This document shows, piece by piece, positions 49,803-58,612 of a stretch of 64,000 nt of DNA. Positions within the stretch are counted from its first letter, which is position 1; every line of letters begins with the position of its first letter. Below the pieces are notes generated by a model. The model ran no database searches. It had not been told where the DNA came from and saw only the letters and a list, made by a program, of their open reading frames with translations. This DNA is from Treponema sp. (GTDB taxonomy: Bacteria; Spirochaetota; Spirochaetia; Treponematales; Breznakiellaceae), in NCBI GenBank assembly GCA_009777535.1, contig WRLP01000008.1, positions 1-64,000 on the forward strand, given 5' to 3'. The translations under genes were made by a program, and so were the position numbers.

Positions 49803-50713
49803 TGTCAGTCTTTCAGACTATTTTGCAGATGCTTCCGTCTACTTTTATGATTGTTTCCCCGATTCTTATCGCCGCCATAGGCGGAATGATTTGTGAACGT
49901 TCCGGCGTTGTAAACATTGCACTGGAGGGGCTGATGGCCATGGGCGCCATGAGCGCCGCTGTCTGCCATTTCCTGCTTGAAACAAAAATGGGGTTTTCAA
50001 TACCGATTGCGCTGCTGCTGGCTGCGGCAGTGGGCGGTCTCCTTTCGCTGATACATGCTTTCGCTTCAGTTACCCTGCGGGCTGATCAGGTAATATCCGG
50101 AACCGGAATAAACCTTCTTTCCAACGGGCTTACTGTTTTTGTCTGTCAGTTGATATTCAGAATGGACCGCAGTCAGAATTACCGCATGGGAATGCGTTCA
50201 GGCATTTTCGGGATTTACCCGACTGTGTGGATTGCCCTTGCGATTCTGGCGGTAAGCTGGTTTATGTTATACAAGCGCCCCTGGGGTCTGCGCCTGAGGG
50301 CAGCCGGCGAGCATCCGCAGGCGCTTGCTTCCGCCGGCGTTAATGTAATAAAGATTCGCTACATTGCCGTTTTGATATCGGGCATACTCGCCGGCCTTGC
50401 AGGCGGCTGCATTGTTCTTACCCAGGATATTCAGTACACTGTAACTACAATTAACGGAAAGGGCTTTATCGCGCTCGCGGCGGTATCATTCGGGCGCTGG
50501 CTGCCCCTTGGAGTGCTTGGTTCGAGTTTTCTGTTCGGCATGTCTTCCGCCCTGGCTGTTAACATCATCAATATAAGGAGCCTTCAGTTTCTGCCTTCGG
50601 AAGTGTTTAATGCAATGCCGTATTTTATTACATTGATAACCCTGGTTATTTTCAGCGGAAAGGATTATGCGCCAAGGGCTGTAGGAAAACCTTATGACAA
50701 AGGCAAGAGTTAG
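49802..50713 (+). CDS. Nucleoside ABC transporter permease 2
   Basis: 303 residues. IAAIGGMICERSGVVNIALE, GLMAMGAMSAAVCH, TLRADQVISGTGINLLSNGL and GKGFIALAAVSFGRWLPLGV are the paired permease motifs. It is the second channel half, last gene of the operon. Confidence 0.9.
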   Translation: MSVFQTILQMLPSTFMIVSPILIAAIGGMICERSGVVNIALEGLMAMGAMSAAVCHFLLETKMGFSIPIALLLAAAVGGLLSLIHAFASVTLRADQVISGTGINLLSNGLTVFVCQLIFRMDRSQNYRMGMRSGIFGIYPTVWIALAILAVSWFMLYKRPWGLRLRAAGEHPQALASAGVNVIKIRYIAVLISGILAGLAGGCIVLTQDIQYTVTTINGKGFIALAAVSFGRWLPLGVLGSSFLFGMSSALAVNIINIRSLQFLPSEVFNAMPYFITLITLVIFSGKDYAPRAVGKPYDKGKS

Positions 50714-50720
50714 GTGAAAT

Positions 50721-51230
50721 ATGTATAGTGTGGGAATGGCTTATCTGCTTTGGCTTATTTCAGGGTGCGGCGCCCTGGGGCTCCACCGGTTTTATCTGGG
50801 CAAAATACCGACCGGCCTTCTTTGGATGTGTACAGGCGGTCTTGGAATGTTCGGCTCCGTATATGATTTTATTACCCTGCCTGCCCAGGTGCGCGAAGCC
50901 AATATCCGAAGGGCAATAATCGATGGCGCCGGAAAAAACTTTGCAAATAACCGCCAAAGCTGGCGCAATGTCAGCGACGGCGAAGCCCGCATTGTAAGGG
51001 AAAAAGAGAGTATAGAGCGTGTGATTTTAAGGATAGCAAAGGAAAACAAGGGTATTCTTACGGCGAGCGAGGTTGCGCTGGCCGCCAATATTTCCATCGA
51101 TGAAGCAAAGAAGGACCTCGATGCCCTGGTTTCCAAGGGCTTTGCAGAACTGCGTGTGCGCAAATCGGGCACTCTTGTTTACACCATTCCCGAAATAATG
51201 GATAAAGACGAACCCCTGGAAGACTTTTAG
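50721..51230 (+). CDS. TM2-domain protein with winged-helix-like tail
   Basis: 169 residues. The TM2 module is clear: YLLWLISGCGALGLHRFYLG, KIPTGLLWMCTGGLGMFGSV, then YDFITLP. The cytosolic tail from about 75 is charged and then has ILTASEVALAANISIDEAKK, LDALVSKGFAELRVRKSG, resembling a winged helix. The start could be ATG 50721 (after AGGTG) or 50736. It follows the permease gene by 7 nt and may be coexpressed. Role unknown. Confidence 0.72.
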   Translation: MYSVGMAYLLWLISGCGALGLHRFYLGKIPTGLLWMCTGGLGMFGSVYDFITLPAQVREANIRRAIIDGAGKNFANNRQSWRNVSDGEARIVREKESIERVILRIAKENKGILTASEVALAANISIDEAKKDLDALVSKGFAELRVRKSGTLVYTIPEIMDKDEPLEDF

Positions 51231-53623
51231 CGCAGGATTACTTCGGTTCTTCCGAAGCCGCCCAGTTCCGGTCTTGAAAAATAATATTCTTCCACAGACG
51301 GATCGTTTTTAAGATAATCGTGAACGCCCTTTTGTAAAATACCGTCTCCCTTGCCGTGGATAACCGAGAAGGCCTTTAATCCCGAAAGGGCGGCGGCTTC
51401 GATCTGGCGGCGCAGGGCTTCCATGGCATCTTCAAGCCTCATACCCAAAAGTTTCAACTCGAAAACTGCTCCTGCCGAACTGCCAAGCTCCGCCGCCCAG
51501 CCGCCCGCTGTTTTTTCCGCTCCTGCGCCGCCTGCGGGGCTTAGGTCTTTTTCGGGAAAGCTTATTTTAAGGGAGCCGGTTTCCACAATCCAGGAATTTC
51601 CGCCGGCGCTTTTTTTATCAAGCCGCAAAATTGTGCCGCGCTGTTTTGAAAGCCCGATAAAGACTTCCATGCCCGGCGCAAAGCCGGCGGAAGCAGCCGG
51701 GGATTCTGTGCTGCGAAGTTGTTCCCTGATTGCCAGCTCTTCCTTTTCGAGAACGTTGTTTTCTTCTTCTACGTTATGTGCAAGTTCATTCAAAAAATCT
51801 TTTACCCTGCGTGTTTTTTCACGGTCAACGCCGTCTTCCTTTATTTCGCGTACAAGGTTCTCCAGGGTTTTCCGGCTTTCGTTTAACAGCAGGCGGAGTT
51901 TTCCGGCAGCATCACGCTTTAGTTCCGCCTCTTTCTGCTTTAAGCTCAGCTCTTTCAGGTCGGCCTTTCTGCGTGTTTCCCTCAGCTTGATCTCTTCGCT
52001 TTTGTTTTTATTTTCCAGCCCGTGGAGTTCTAGATGCTTTTCCCTTAAGCCCTTTATCAGGGCGGAGACATCGGATTTTTCCTCATCAAGATAACTTCGC
52101 GCCTTTTCCACGATTTTGGTGCCCAGTCCGTTCCTGCCCGCTATATCAAGCGCGCGGCTTTCGCCGGGAACTCCATTAATTACTTTATAGGTAGGGGATA
52201 GTGTTTGGGCGTTAAATTCCACGGAGGCATTCTCTACGCCATGGCGCGTATAACCGTAGTTTTTCAGAATTCCGTGGTGGGTTGTAACAACCATTCGCGA
52301 TTTTTTTTCAATTAAATAATCCAAAACCGCCATCGCAATTGCCCCTCCCTCCGCCGGATCGGTTCCAGAGCCAAGCTCGTCCAGCAGGACAAGCGATTTT
52401 TCCGTTGCGTTGGAAACAATGGCCGCTATATTGCTGATATGGGCGGAAAAAGTTGAAAGCGACTGTTTAATGGACTGCTCGTCTCCGATGTCGGCATATA
52501 TTCCATCGAAAAAAGGAAGAATGCTGCCTTCGTCCACAGGAAGTGCAAGGCCGCTCTGATTCATCAAGGCAAACAGCCCGAGGGTTTTAAGCGCTACTGT
52601 TTTTCCGCCCGTATTCGGCCCGGTGATAATAAGCGTCCGTGTATTGCCCTTCATGGCCAGATCGATGGGAACCGCGTTTTTCAGCATGGGGTGGCGCGCC
52701 TGTTTTAACAAAAGCGAATCGTCATGCTCACTGCTGTTCTGCGCGGTAAACTGACCCTTTGTATTAATCGAGTATTTGGCCTTTGCGCGTAAACATTCGC
52801 TTTCAATAACCCAGCGGTGAAAATTTTCGAGCTCTGCCCTTTGTGCCGCGACACAGATTGTCAGCTCACGCATGATTTTAATAATTTCAGCATCAAGATT
52901 TCGTTTTTCAACGAGCAGTTCATTGTTTTTTTCCACTACGTCCAGGGGTTCCACAAATACAGTCTGCCCGCTTGATGAAACTTCGTGTACTATCCCCTTG
53001 ATTCGTCCGCGAAAGTTGACCTTTACCGCTAATACGGTTCTTCCATCACGCTGGGATGGAACGGCTGACTGAAGCATCTTTCTGGTTTCATCATCGGATA
53101 TATAATGTGATATTGAGACTTCCAGTTCCCTGTTAAGGCTCTTTATCCGCCTTTTGATTGCACGTAACGGAGGGAGGTCGCGCATTTTCCCTTCTTTGTC
53201 TAAAACCCTGAAAATATCTGCCGCTATGGTCTTGCAGTCAGGTGATGATTCAGACAACGCGCCGCTGTCTTCCTTGTTGAGCAGCCAGTCTTTTAATTCC
53301 GTGCCCCTTTGCACAAACAGGCCGATTGCGTATGCTTCGTCGATTTCCAGGACAGCGCCTTCGACGCCCAGCTTTGGCATAAGAAAGCCGATGGAAGGCA
53401 GCCAGGAGCCAGGTACGCTGTCGCTGTTATTGATCCGCGCCATAATGTAAAGGACTTTTGTTTTTGTTTCTTCCGCTCTGCAAAAGTCAAATACGGGCTT
53501 TTCATTTTTAATCAATGCGGCGGCTTCATCGCTAAGGGCAAAAGACGCGGCTTTTTCCATAACAGTGGAATATTCAAGAAGGGTCAGTGTTTTTGCTGTA
53601 AGTAAGTCTTTTTTAATCTTCAT
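51227..53623 (-). CDS. mutS2: Endonuclease MutS2
   Basis: 798 residues from ATG 53623. It has the MutS core (SSSGQTVFVEPLDVVE), Walker A ITGPNTGGKTVALKTLG and LVLLDELGSGTDPAEGG, a long coiled coil (about 500-620) and a C-terminal Smr nuclease domain (LLGMRLEDAMEALRRQIEAA, FSVIHGKGDGILQKGV). MutS2 acts on recombination intermediates or stalled ribosomes, not mismatch repair. It overlaps the rsgA stop by 11 nt. Confidence 0.93.
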   Translation of the reverse strand: MKIKKDLLTAKTLTLLEYSTVMEKAASFALSDEAAALIKNEKPVFDFCRAEETKTKVLYIMARINNSDSVPGSWLPSIGFLMPKLGVEGAVLEIDEAYAIGLFVQRGTELKDWLLNKEDSGALSESSPDCKTIAADIFRVLDKEGKMRDLPPLRAIKRRIKSLNRELEVSISHYISDDETRKMLQSAVPSQRDGRTVLAVKVNFRGRIKGIVHEVSSSGQTVFVEPLDVVEKNNELLVEKRNLDAEIIKIMRELTICVAAQRAELENFHRWVIESECLRAKAKYSINTKGQFTAQNSSEHDDSLLLKQARHPMLKNAVPIDLAMKGNTRTLIITGPNTGGKTVALKTLGLFALMNQSGLALPVDEGSILPFFDGIYADIGDEQSIKQSLSTFSAHISNIAAIVSNATEKSLVLLDELGSGTDPAEGGAIAMAVLDYLIEKKSRMVVTTHHGILKNYGYTRHGVENASVEFNAQTLSPTYKVINGVPGESRALDIAGRNGLGTKIVEKARSYLDEEKSDVSALIKGLREKHLELHGLENKNKSEEIKLRETRRKADLKELSLKQKEAELKRDAAGKLRLLLNESRKTLENLVREIKEDGVDREKTRRVKDFLNELAHNVEEENNVLEKEELAIREQLRSTESPAASAGFAPGMEVFIGLSKQRGTILRLDKKSAGGNSWIVETGSLKISFPEKDLSPAGGAGAEKTAGGWAAELGSSAGAVFELKLLGMRLEDAMEALRRQIEAAALSGLKAFSVIHGKGDGILQKGVHDYLKNDPSVEEYYFSRPELGGFGRTEVILR

Positions 53624-54566
53624 TGTTTTTACCCGCAAGCTCGTCCCGAATGCGCAGAAAACTTTCGTAACGATCTTCATGGATATGGCCGGCGTGAACT
53701 GCTTCCATTATTTTACACCCGGGCTCAATTTTATGGGAGCATGAAAGCCCGTAACTGCACATGCCGTTAAGCGGGGCGAATTCCCTTAAATGCTGAATCG
53801 CGTCCGCCGCGTCGATTCCATCAGGGACAAAACGGCGCAGCCCGGGCGTATCAATTATTTGCGTAACAGTTTTATCAGAAGGCGCGGAAATTGTTAACAT
53901 AAATGACATGGTTGTGGTATGGTTTCCCCGGTCGAACTTTTCGTTCAGAGCGCCGGTTCTGATGTTTTGATCCGGCTGCAGTGCGTTTATAAGGCTGGAT
54001 TTGCCGACCCCGGACTGTCCGATCAATACAGAGGTTTTTCCGGTGATGAGCGCTTTTAGTTCTCCAAGCCCCATGCCGGTTTTTGCGGAAATACGGAGTA
54101 CCCTGTATCCAATACGGCAAAAATCTTCCAGGCGTTCATTTACGTCGAGGTCGTCGCTTGGCAGATCGCATTTGTTGCAGATAATGATCACTTCTATTCC
54201 GGCGAAATCCGCCTGCATCAGAAGGCGATCCAGAAAGCGGGGTCTGAAGGGCGGAGACAGGGCCGTTGTCATGCAGAGCGCCAGATCAACGTTTGCAGCT
54301 AATGGCTGGCTTGCGCTTCCCTTTTGATTAAAGCGGCTGAACAGGTTACGCCTTTCTTCCCGTTCAAGGATCATGCCGGTATTTGATTCCGGCGAATATT
54401 CAACAATAACGCGGTCGCCGGGAGCGAGGGGATTGTACAAATCTTCTGACTTTTTTAATACCTTTCCCTTTATGCGGCATGATATCTCCTTTTTGTCAAG
54501 GCGTACTGTAAAAATATTGTGCGAACCCCGTATTACAATTCCTTTTAAGACAGTCTCGCCGCTCAT
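53613..54566 (-). CDS. rsgA: Ribosome small-subunit-dependent GTPase A
   Basis: 317 residues. Circularly permuted GTPase motifs in order: ICNKCDLP (G4), VLIGQSGVGKSSLINAL (G1), RGNHTTT and IIDTPGLRRF (G3), then a zinc knuckle MCSYGLSCSHKIEPGCKI. An N-terminal OB fold is present. It helps mature the 30S subunit. Overlaps murI by 4 nt and mutS2 by 11 nt. Confidence 0.94.
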   Translation of the reverse strand: MSGETVLKGIVIRGSHNIFTVRLDKKEISCRIKGKVLKKSEDLYNPLAPGDRVIVEYSPESNTGMILEREERRNLFSRFNQKGSASQPLAANVDLALCMTTALSPPFRPRFLDRLLMQADFAGIEVIIICNKCDLPSDDLDVNERLEDFCRIGYRVLRISAKTGMGLGELKALITGKTSVLIGQSGVGKSSLINALQPDQNIRTGALNEKFDRGNHTTTMSFMLTISAPSDKTVTQIIDTPGLRRFVPDGIDAADAIQHLREFAPLNGMCSYGLSCSHKIEPGCKIMEAVHAGHIHEDRYESFLRIRDELAGKNNED

Positions 54567-55378
54567 GTACCACCAAAAAGGGAAATGGGAAACCCCAAGT
54601 GTTCAGCCCATCTTTGCCACGATGAATCGGGCAGCTCTGTGCCGGTTATCATGAATTTATCCACGGTTTTTTTGCTGTTTTTTGCCCTTAGCGCGCCGCC
54701 GTTGTCGTTAAGCAGCGATTCAATTCTTCGCGTAACAGGATCAAGGGAATCGAATATTTTGATGCCCGGAGCGGCTTCTTTCTGGAATTCTTTTGCCAGA
54801 AATAAAAAGTGCGTACAGCCCAGTACAACACAGTCTGTTCCGGCGGCGCGGAAACGTTTTATGTATTCTTTTACGGTTTCTTCTTTTTCATTTTCGCCGG
54901 CGTCAATAAAACGCTGTTCGACAAATTCAGTAAGCTGCGGAGCGGCAATGCCGTAAATCTCGCAGGCTCTGTCGGAAGAATGGCGGGTTTTGAGTTCCTC
55001 TATGGTGCGTTCTGTGGCAAGTACGCCGACTTTTCCTGTTGTGCACGCCAGCATTGCCGGTTTTACCGAAGGCTCTGTTCCCACAAAAACAATGTTTGGA
55101 AAACGCTGCCGCAATTCGCCGATTGCAGAAACCGTGGCGGTGTTGCACGCTAGGACAATAATTTTTGGATTTATTGATTCAACAAGCAATTCAACAAGTT
55201 CAACAAGCAGGGTGATAAGTTCCGCCCTGCTTTTTGAGCCGTATGGAAAATTTCCGCGGTCTGCCAGGTATATCACGCTTTCGCCCGGATTGCGTTTTTT
55301 AAAAGATTTACAGTATGGAATTCCGCCAACGCCTGAATCCAGAAAGATTACCGGCCTGTTATCTGCAATATCATTCAT
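54563..55378 (-). CDS. murI: Glutamate racemase
   Basis: 271 residues. FLDSGVGGIPYCK and YLADRGNFPYGSKS open it; the two catalytic cysteines lie in VLACNTATVSA and VLGCTHFLFLA. It makes D-glutamate for peptidoglycan. The start is 5 nt after the zinc-ribbon gene. Between rsgA and that gene. Confidence 0.93.
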   Translation of the reverse strand: MNDIADNRPVIFLDSGVGGIPYCKSFKKRNPGESVIYLADRGNFPYGSKSRAELITLLVELVELLVESINPKIIVLACNTATVSAIGELRQRFPNIVFVGTEPSVKPAMLACTTGKVGVLATERTIEELKTRHSSDRACEIYGIAAPQLTEFVEQRFIDAGENEKEETVKEYIKRFRAAGTDCVVLGCTHFLFLAKEFQKEAAPGIKIFDSLDPVTRRIESLLNDNGGALRAKNSKKTVDKFMITGTELPDSSWQRWAEHLGFPISLFGGT

Positions 55379-55383
55379 ATTCG

Positions 55384-55677
55384 CTACTTAAAAAGATTGT
55401 CAAATTCCGTTCTCGCGCTGCCGGCCCTGTTTTGTTCTTCCGCCCGTCCGGCGCTTTGGATGCGGTATTTTTTGTCAAGGGAAAACCAGTCGCAAAAATT
55501 GGATCTCTCCTTGTCTGCTGCCGGTTCGGCGCTTGTTTCCGAGCAGTCGCCCCTGCTGCCGGGAAGAAAGAAGCGGCAGTTTTTACAGGCCCTTAAATCC
55601 TTGCCGCAAGATGGGCAGACCTGAGAACGGCCGAATGGCTCTTTTTCGGTAACGGGTGTACCGCAATACCAGCACAT
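55384..55677 (-). CDS. Small zinc-ribbon protein
   Basis: 97 residues with MCWYCGTPVTEKE, QVCPSCGKDLRACKNCRFFL and later CSETS...NFCDWFS, giving three CxxC pairs plus two more cysteines, so probably a zinc or iron site. Similar small proteins are common in spirochaetes but no role is known. Likely leaderless: TAGAAT (55688-55683 minus) is 5 nt before the ATG. First of the murI-rsgA-mutS2 run. Confidence 0.65.
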   Translation of the reverse strand: MCWYCGTPVTEKEPFGRSQVCPSCGKDLRACKNCRFFLPGSRGDCSETSAEPAADKERSNFCDWFSLDKKYRIQSAGRAEEQNRAGSARTEFDNLFK

Positions 55678-55682
55678 AATTC

Positions 55683-55712
55683 ATTCTAGCCGACACCGGG
55701 GCTGGTAGTAAA
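55683..55712 (-). promoter_or_regulatory. Promoter of the zinc-ribbon/murI operon
   Basis: Minus strand: TTTACT (55712-55707), an 18-bp spacer and TAGAAT (55688-55683), then 5 nt to ATG 55677. Confidence 0.5.
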
Positions 55713-55736
55713 GATAATTCTGTGTTATTTTTAATC

Positions 55737-56324
55737 ATGTTTACCATAAGCCCATGCGCTGCGGGCTGCGGAAAACCGGCGATTACAGGTTCCAATTTGT
55801 GTTTTGCTCATCAGGCGAATCAGGAGCAGGAAAGCCGGCGCATCATTGATTATATCAGTCAAAATCCGGTAATTAAGGATTTGAATGTAACCGGCATGAA
55901 GTTTTCCGGTGTTGATTTTTCCGGCCATAGTTTTTATGGCTGTAATTTCAGGGATACCGCTTTTTCCGGCTGCGTTCTTTCGGGAATGGAAGCCGGAATG
56001 AGTTTTTTTGATTTTTCCGGTTTTGATGACTGCGATTTTTCAAAAGCAGATTTTCAGTTTCTTTCTTTCGCCGGCTGCGTTTTTAATAAATGCAGCTTTG
56101 AGGATTCTGAGCTTGTTCATATTAACTTTGAAGGAGCTTCCATCAGCGAAACATCTTTTAACAATTCCAATTTATACAACAGCCGTTTTATCAATGCGGA
56201 ATTAACCTCATCAACTTTTGTTAACTGCAACTTAAAGAGGGTATATTTTGTCAGCGCCAGGCAGAAAGATATACTGTTTAAGGCGTCGAATACTGCCGAA
56301 GCGATATTCGAAACGGAAGAATGA
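55737..56324 (+). CDS. Pentapeptide-repeat protein with N-terminal zinc motif
   Basis: 195 residues. An N-terminal Cys/His cluster (C7, C11, C22 and H25) looks like a small zinc site. From about residue 50 onward there are recurring phenylalanine-centred five-residue steps (FSGVDFSGHSFYGCNF, FEDSELVHINFEGASI), a right-handed beta-helix. Such proteins can mimic DNA or bind partners. The ATG at 55737 has no ribosome-binding site; its promoter is not clear. Function not predicted. Confidence 0.7.
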   Translation: MFTISPCAAGCGKPAITGSNLCFAHQANQEQESRRIIDYISQNPVIKDLNVTGMKFSGVDFSGHSFYGCNFRDTAFSGCVLSGMEAGMSFFDFSGFDDCDFSKADFQFLSFAGCVFNKCSFEDSELVHINFEGASISETSFNNSNLYNSRFINAELTSSTFVNCNLKRVYFVSARQKDILFKASNTAEAIFETEE

Positions 56325-56327
56325 ACG

Positions 56328-56963
56328 ATGAAACTTTTTTTTCATTATTGTTCTTATGGTTTCAGTAATTGTTATATTCTTGGGGGAAGCAGGACAGATC
56401 AGGGTGATGAAGCCGCCCGGAGCGCTGACGCAGTTATTGTTGATCCCGGCGGCATGAATGAAAGCATTCTTAAAACCATAGAAAATAACGGTTTTAATCT
56501 GCGCGCGGTGCTTATTACCCATGATCATATCCGCCATGTAAGGGGTCTGCAAACACTGAATCGTATTTATAATGCTGAAATTTTTGCCATAAACCACATC
56601 GTTCAGGAAAATAAAACAACCATGGTAAAGGACGGGGATAAAATCAATATAGCCGGATTCGATGTCGAGGTAATTTCCATTCCGGGACATTCGGCCGACT
56701 CCGTGGTTTATAAAATGGGCGCCATGCTTTTTACCGGCGATGTACTTACCGCCGGTCTTGTCGGCAGTACATCGAGTAACTTCGGCGCGGCAACCCAAAT
56801 GAGCAAACTCCATGCACGCCTTCTTTCCCTGCCCGGGGATTATATAGTGCTTCCCGGACACGGCCCCCCTTCTACTCTGGAGGCGGAGAGGCGTTTTAAT
56901 ACTGATATAATTAACTACGACCTGAATAAAAACAAAAAACCGGCTTTCAAAGTAGGGTATTAG
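56328..56963 (+). CDS. MBL-fold hydrolase with altered metal motif
   Basis: 211 residues, 3 nt after the pentapeptide gene. The glyoxalase II-like order is visible, VIVDPGG, LITHDHIRHVRG, SIPGHSADSV, FTGDVLTAG and VLPGHGP. The usual H-x-H-x-D-H reads H65-x-H67-x-R69-H70 here, so the Asp that normally binds the second metal is Arg. It may be a one-metal enzyme or have lost activity. Substrate unknown. Confidence 0.75.
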   Translation: MKLFFHYCSYGFSNCYILGGSRTDQGDEAARSADAVIVDPGGMNESILKTIENNGFNLRAVLITHDHIRHVRGLQTLNRIYNAEIFAINHIVQENKTTMVKDGDKINIAGFDVEVISIPGHSADSVVYKMGAMLFTGDVLTAGLVGSTSSNFGAATQMSKLHARLLSLPGDYIVLPGHGPPSTLEAERRFNTDIINYDLNKNKKPAFKVGY

Positions 56964-56966
56964 GCT

Positions 56967-58610
56967 TTATCTTACCGTTAGCAGCCATACGCGGCCGGCC
57001 GCAAGGCCCCAGCGCCGGCTAACATAGGCGGAAAAGGCCTCGGCTTCGGCGGTAAACACCGTTGCAAGAGACGGCCAGGAAGATGAGGCTTCGTCTTTTT
57101 GGGGCAAAACCGAACTGCGCCAGGAATTTTCCAGGCGGGAGGGCAGGGTCTGGCCGAAGTAGCGGCCGGCCTGGGATGCCGGCTGCTGTAAAAGATGCGC
57201 CATGAATTCATTGACCAGCAGGTATTCGTCCCTTATGTCGTACTGCTGATATTCAAAATATGAGCGGATAAAATTTTTAGCATGGGCGGGGAACTGATTC
57301 CATCTGTTCCTGCTGAAATTGCGAAAATCCTCATCAATAAAAAACAATCCGTGGAAGCCTTCGTGCGCCAAAAAGAGGCGGCGCAGATAATCAGCCGATT
57401 CCCTGGAGAGCGAAATAATCCCGCCGTTACCCGCAGCAATACCGCTGCTGTCAGCGCGGATTATTCCTTCGTTAAGCAGGATTTTTTCCAGCTCGCGCTC
57501 CTCGGTCAAAAGCGGGAAGGCGGTTTTACGCGCCATGTCGAAAAAGCGGGCAAGGTCTTCGGCGCGGTAATCATGCGCATTCCAGCCGTGCAGGCCGGCA
57601 ATTTCTGCATCGGATGCAAGCCTGCCTCGGAAGCCGGCTTTTTCGACAAAAAACGCAAGACGCTTCAGCAGCCTGTCCTGCACCGCGTAATCGACAGTGT
57701 CAATGATCAACAGCGACGGAAACTGCTCCCAGCGGAAAATTTCCCAAGAACTGTTACGCCATCTTTCCCTCGGCCATTCAAAAACAAGTCCGGGGTCGGC
57801 CTCGATCGGCTCAGGATATGCGGGGGGCAGCGAATAATCAACATGAAAGGCGGCGATCCTGTCCCCTGACAAAATTATTGACCGCCCCGCCGGCGGGAAT
57901 ATTGCCGGCGGAAGATAAATTTTTTCTGCGCCGGGCTGTGCTTCAATTCGCTTGTCATTCAATTCCAGCGAGGCCCTTTGTCCCGCCGAAAGTGAAACAT
58001 TTATTTGCGGGGGCGGCCGGCTGAAAAAAGCCGGAAGGTCAATCACATGGCTTCCGTCATTACTTTTGAATACAAAGGGGCTGGTGTAAAAACGTCCGCC
58101 GTCTGTGCCGGCGCTGAAACCAAACCAGCGCTCCCTTATACGCAGGGATTTAATTTTAAAAACGGATTCTGTGTTTGAAACCTTTTTAACCGCCGGCAGG
58201 ACTGATATGCCGAAGCGGCCTGAAAAAGAATCGTCTATGGGCACGGCGTAGTGAATTGCCGCACTGTTGTCAGGTGCAATTCCCATAAATGAAAGATCCA
58301 TCGGCAGGGCCCATGACGCGCCGTCAGTCTCCAGAACAATCTGATATTTTTCTTTTATTTCATCAGGGGGCGGGGAACTGAATTCATATTCAATTTCCAG
58401 TGATGAAAGCGGCGGGACGGAAAGCCCGGAATCGAAACGGTATTCCATTTTTTTTGGCCGCCAAAGATTCAAAGAGCCTTCCTGAGCCGCGCGTCCTGCC
58501 GCGTAAAGACTTGAGCCCGTTCCATATACCGGAAAGATAACCATTTCTTCTTTTGCGCATGATATCAGCAGAACAAGGAAAAAAAACGTCAAGGTTCGGG
58601 AAAACTTCAT
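56967..58610 (-). CDS. Large lipoprotein with zincin-like motif
   Basis: 547 residues. The signal peptide MKFSRTLTFFFLVLLISC ends in a lipobox (Cys18). A beta-rich N-terminal half is followed by FLAHEGFHGLFF, an HExxH zinc motif, and DEYLLVNEFMAHLLQQ, with a Glu that could be the third ligand. This is a candidate surface or periplasmic metalloprotease. No family name is offered. The start overlaps nothing; the gene upstream (58613) ends 2 nt before it. Confidence 0.6.
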   Translation of the reverse strand: MKFSRTLTFFFLVLLISCAKEEMVIFPVYGTGSSLYAAGRAAQEGSLNLWRPKKMEYRFDSGLSVPPLSSLEIEYEFSSPPPDEIKEKYQIVLETDGASWALPMDLSFMGIAPDNSAAIHYAVPIDDSFSGRFGISVLPAVKKVSNTESVFKIKSLRIRERWFGFSAGTDGGRFYTSPFVFKSNDGSHVIDLPAFFSRPPPQINVSLSAGQRASLELNDKRIEAQPGAEKIYLPPAIFPPAGRSIILSGDRIAAFHVDYSLPPAYPEPIEADPGLVFEWPRERWRNSSWEIFRWEQFPSLLIIDTVDYAVQDRLLKRLAFFVEKAGFRGRLASDAEIAGLHGWNAHDYRAEDLARFFDMARKTAFPLLTEERELEKILLNEGIIRADSSGIAAGNGGIISLSRESADYLRRLFLAHEGFHGLFFIDEDFRNFSRNRWNQFPAHAKNFIRSYFEYQQYDIRDEYLLVNEFMAHLLQQPASQAGRYFGQTLPSRLENSWRSSVLPQKDEASSSWPSLATVFTAEAEAFSAYVSRRWGLAAGRVWLLTVR

Positions 58611-58612
58611 TA

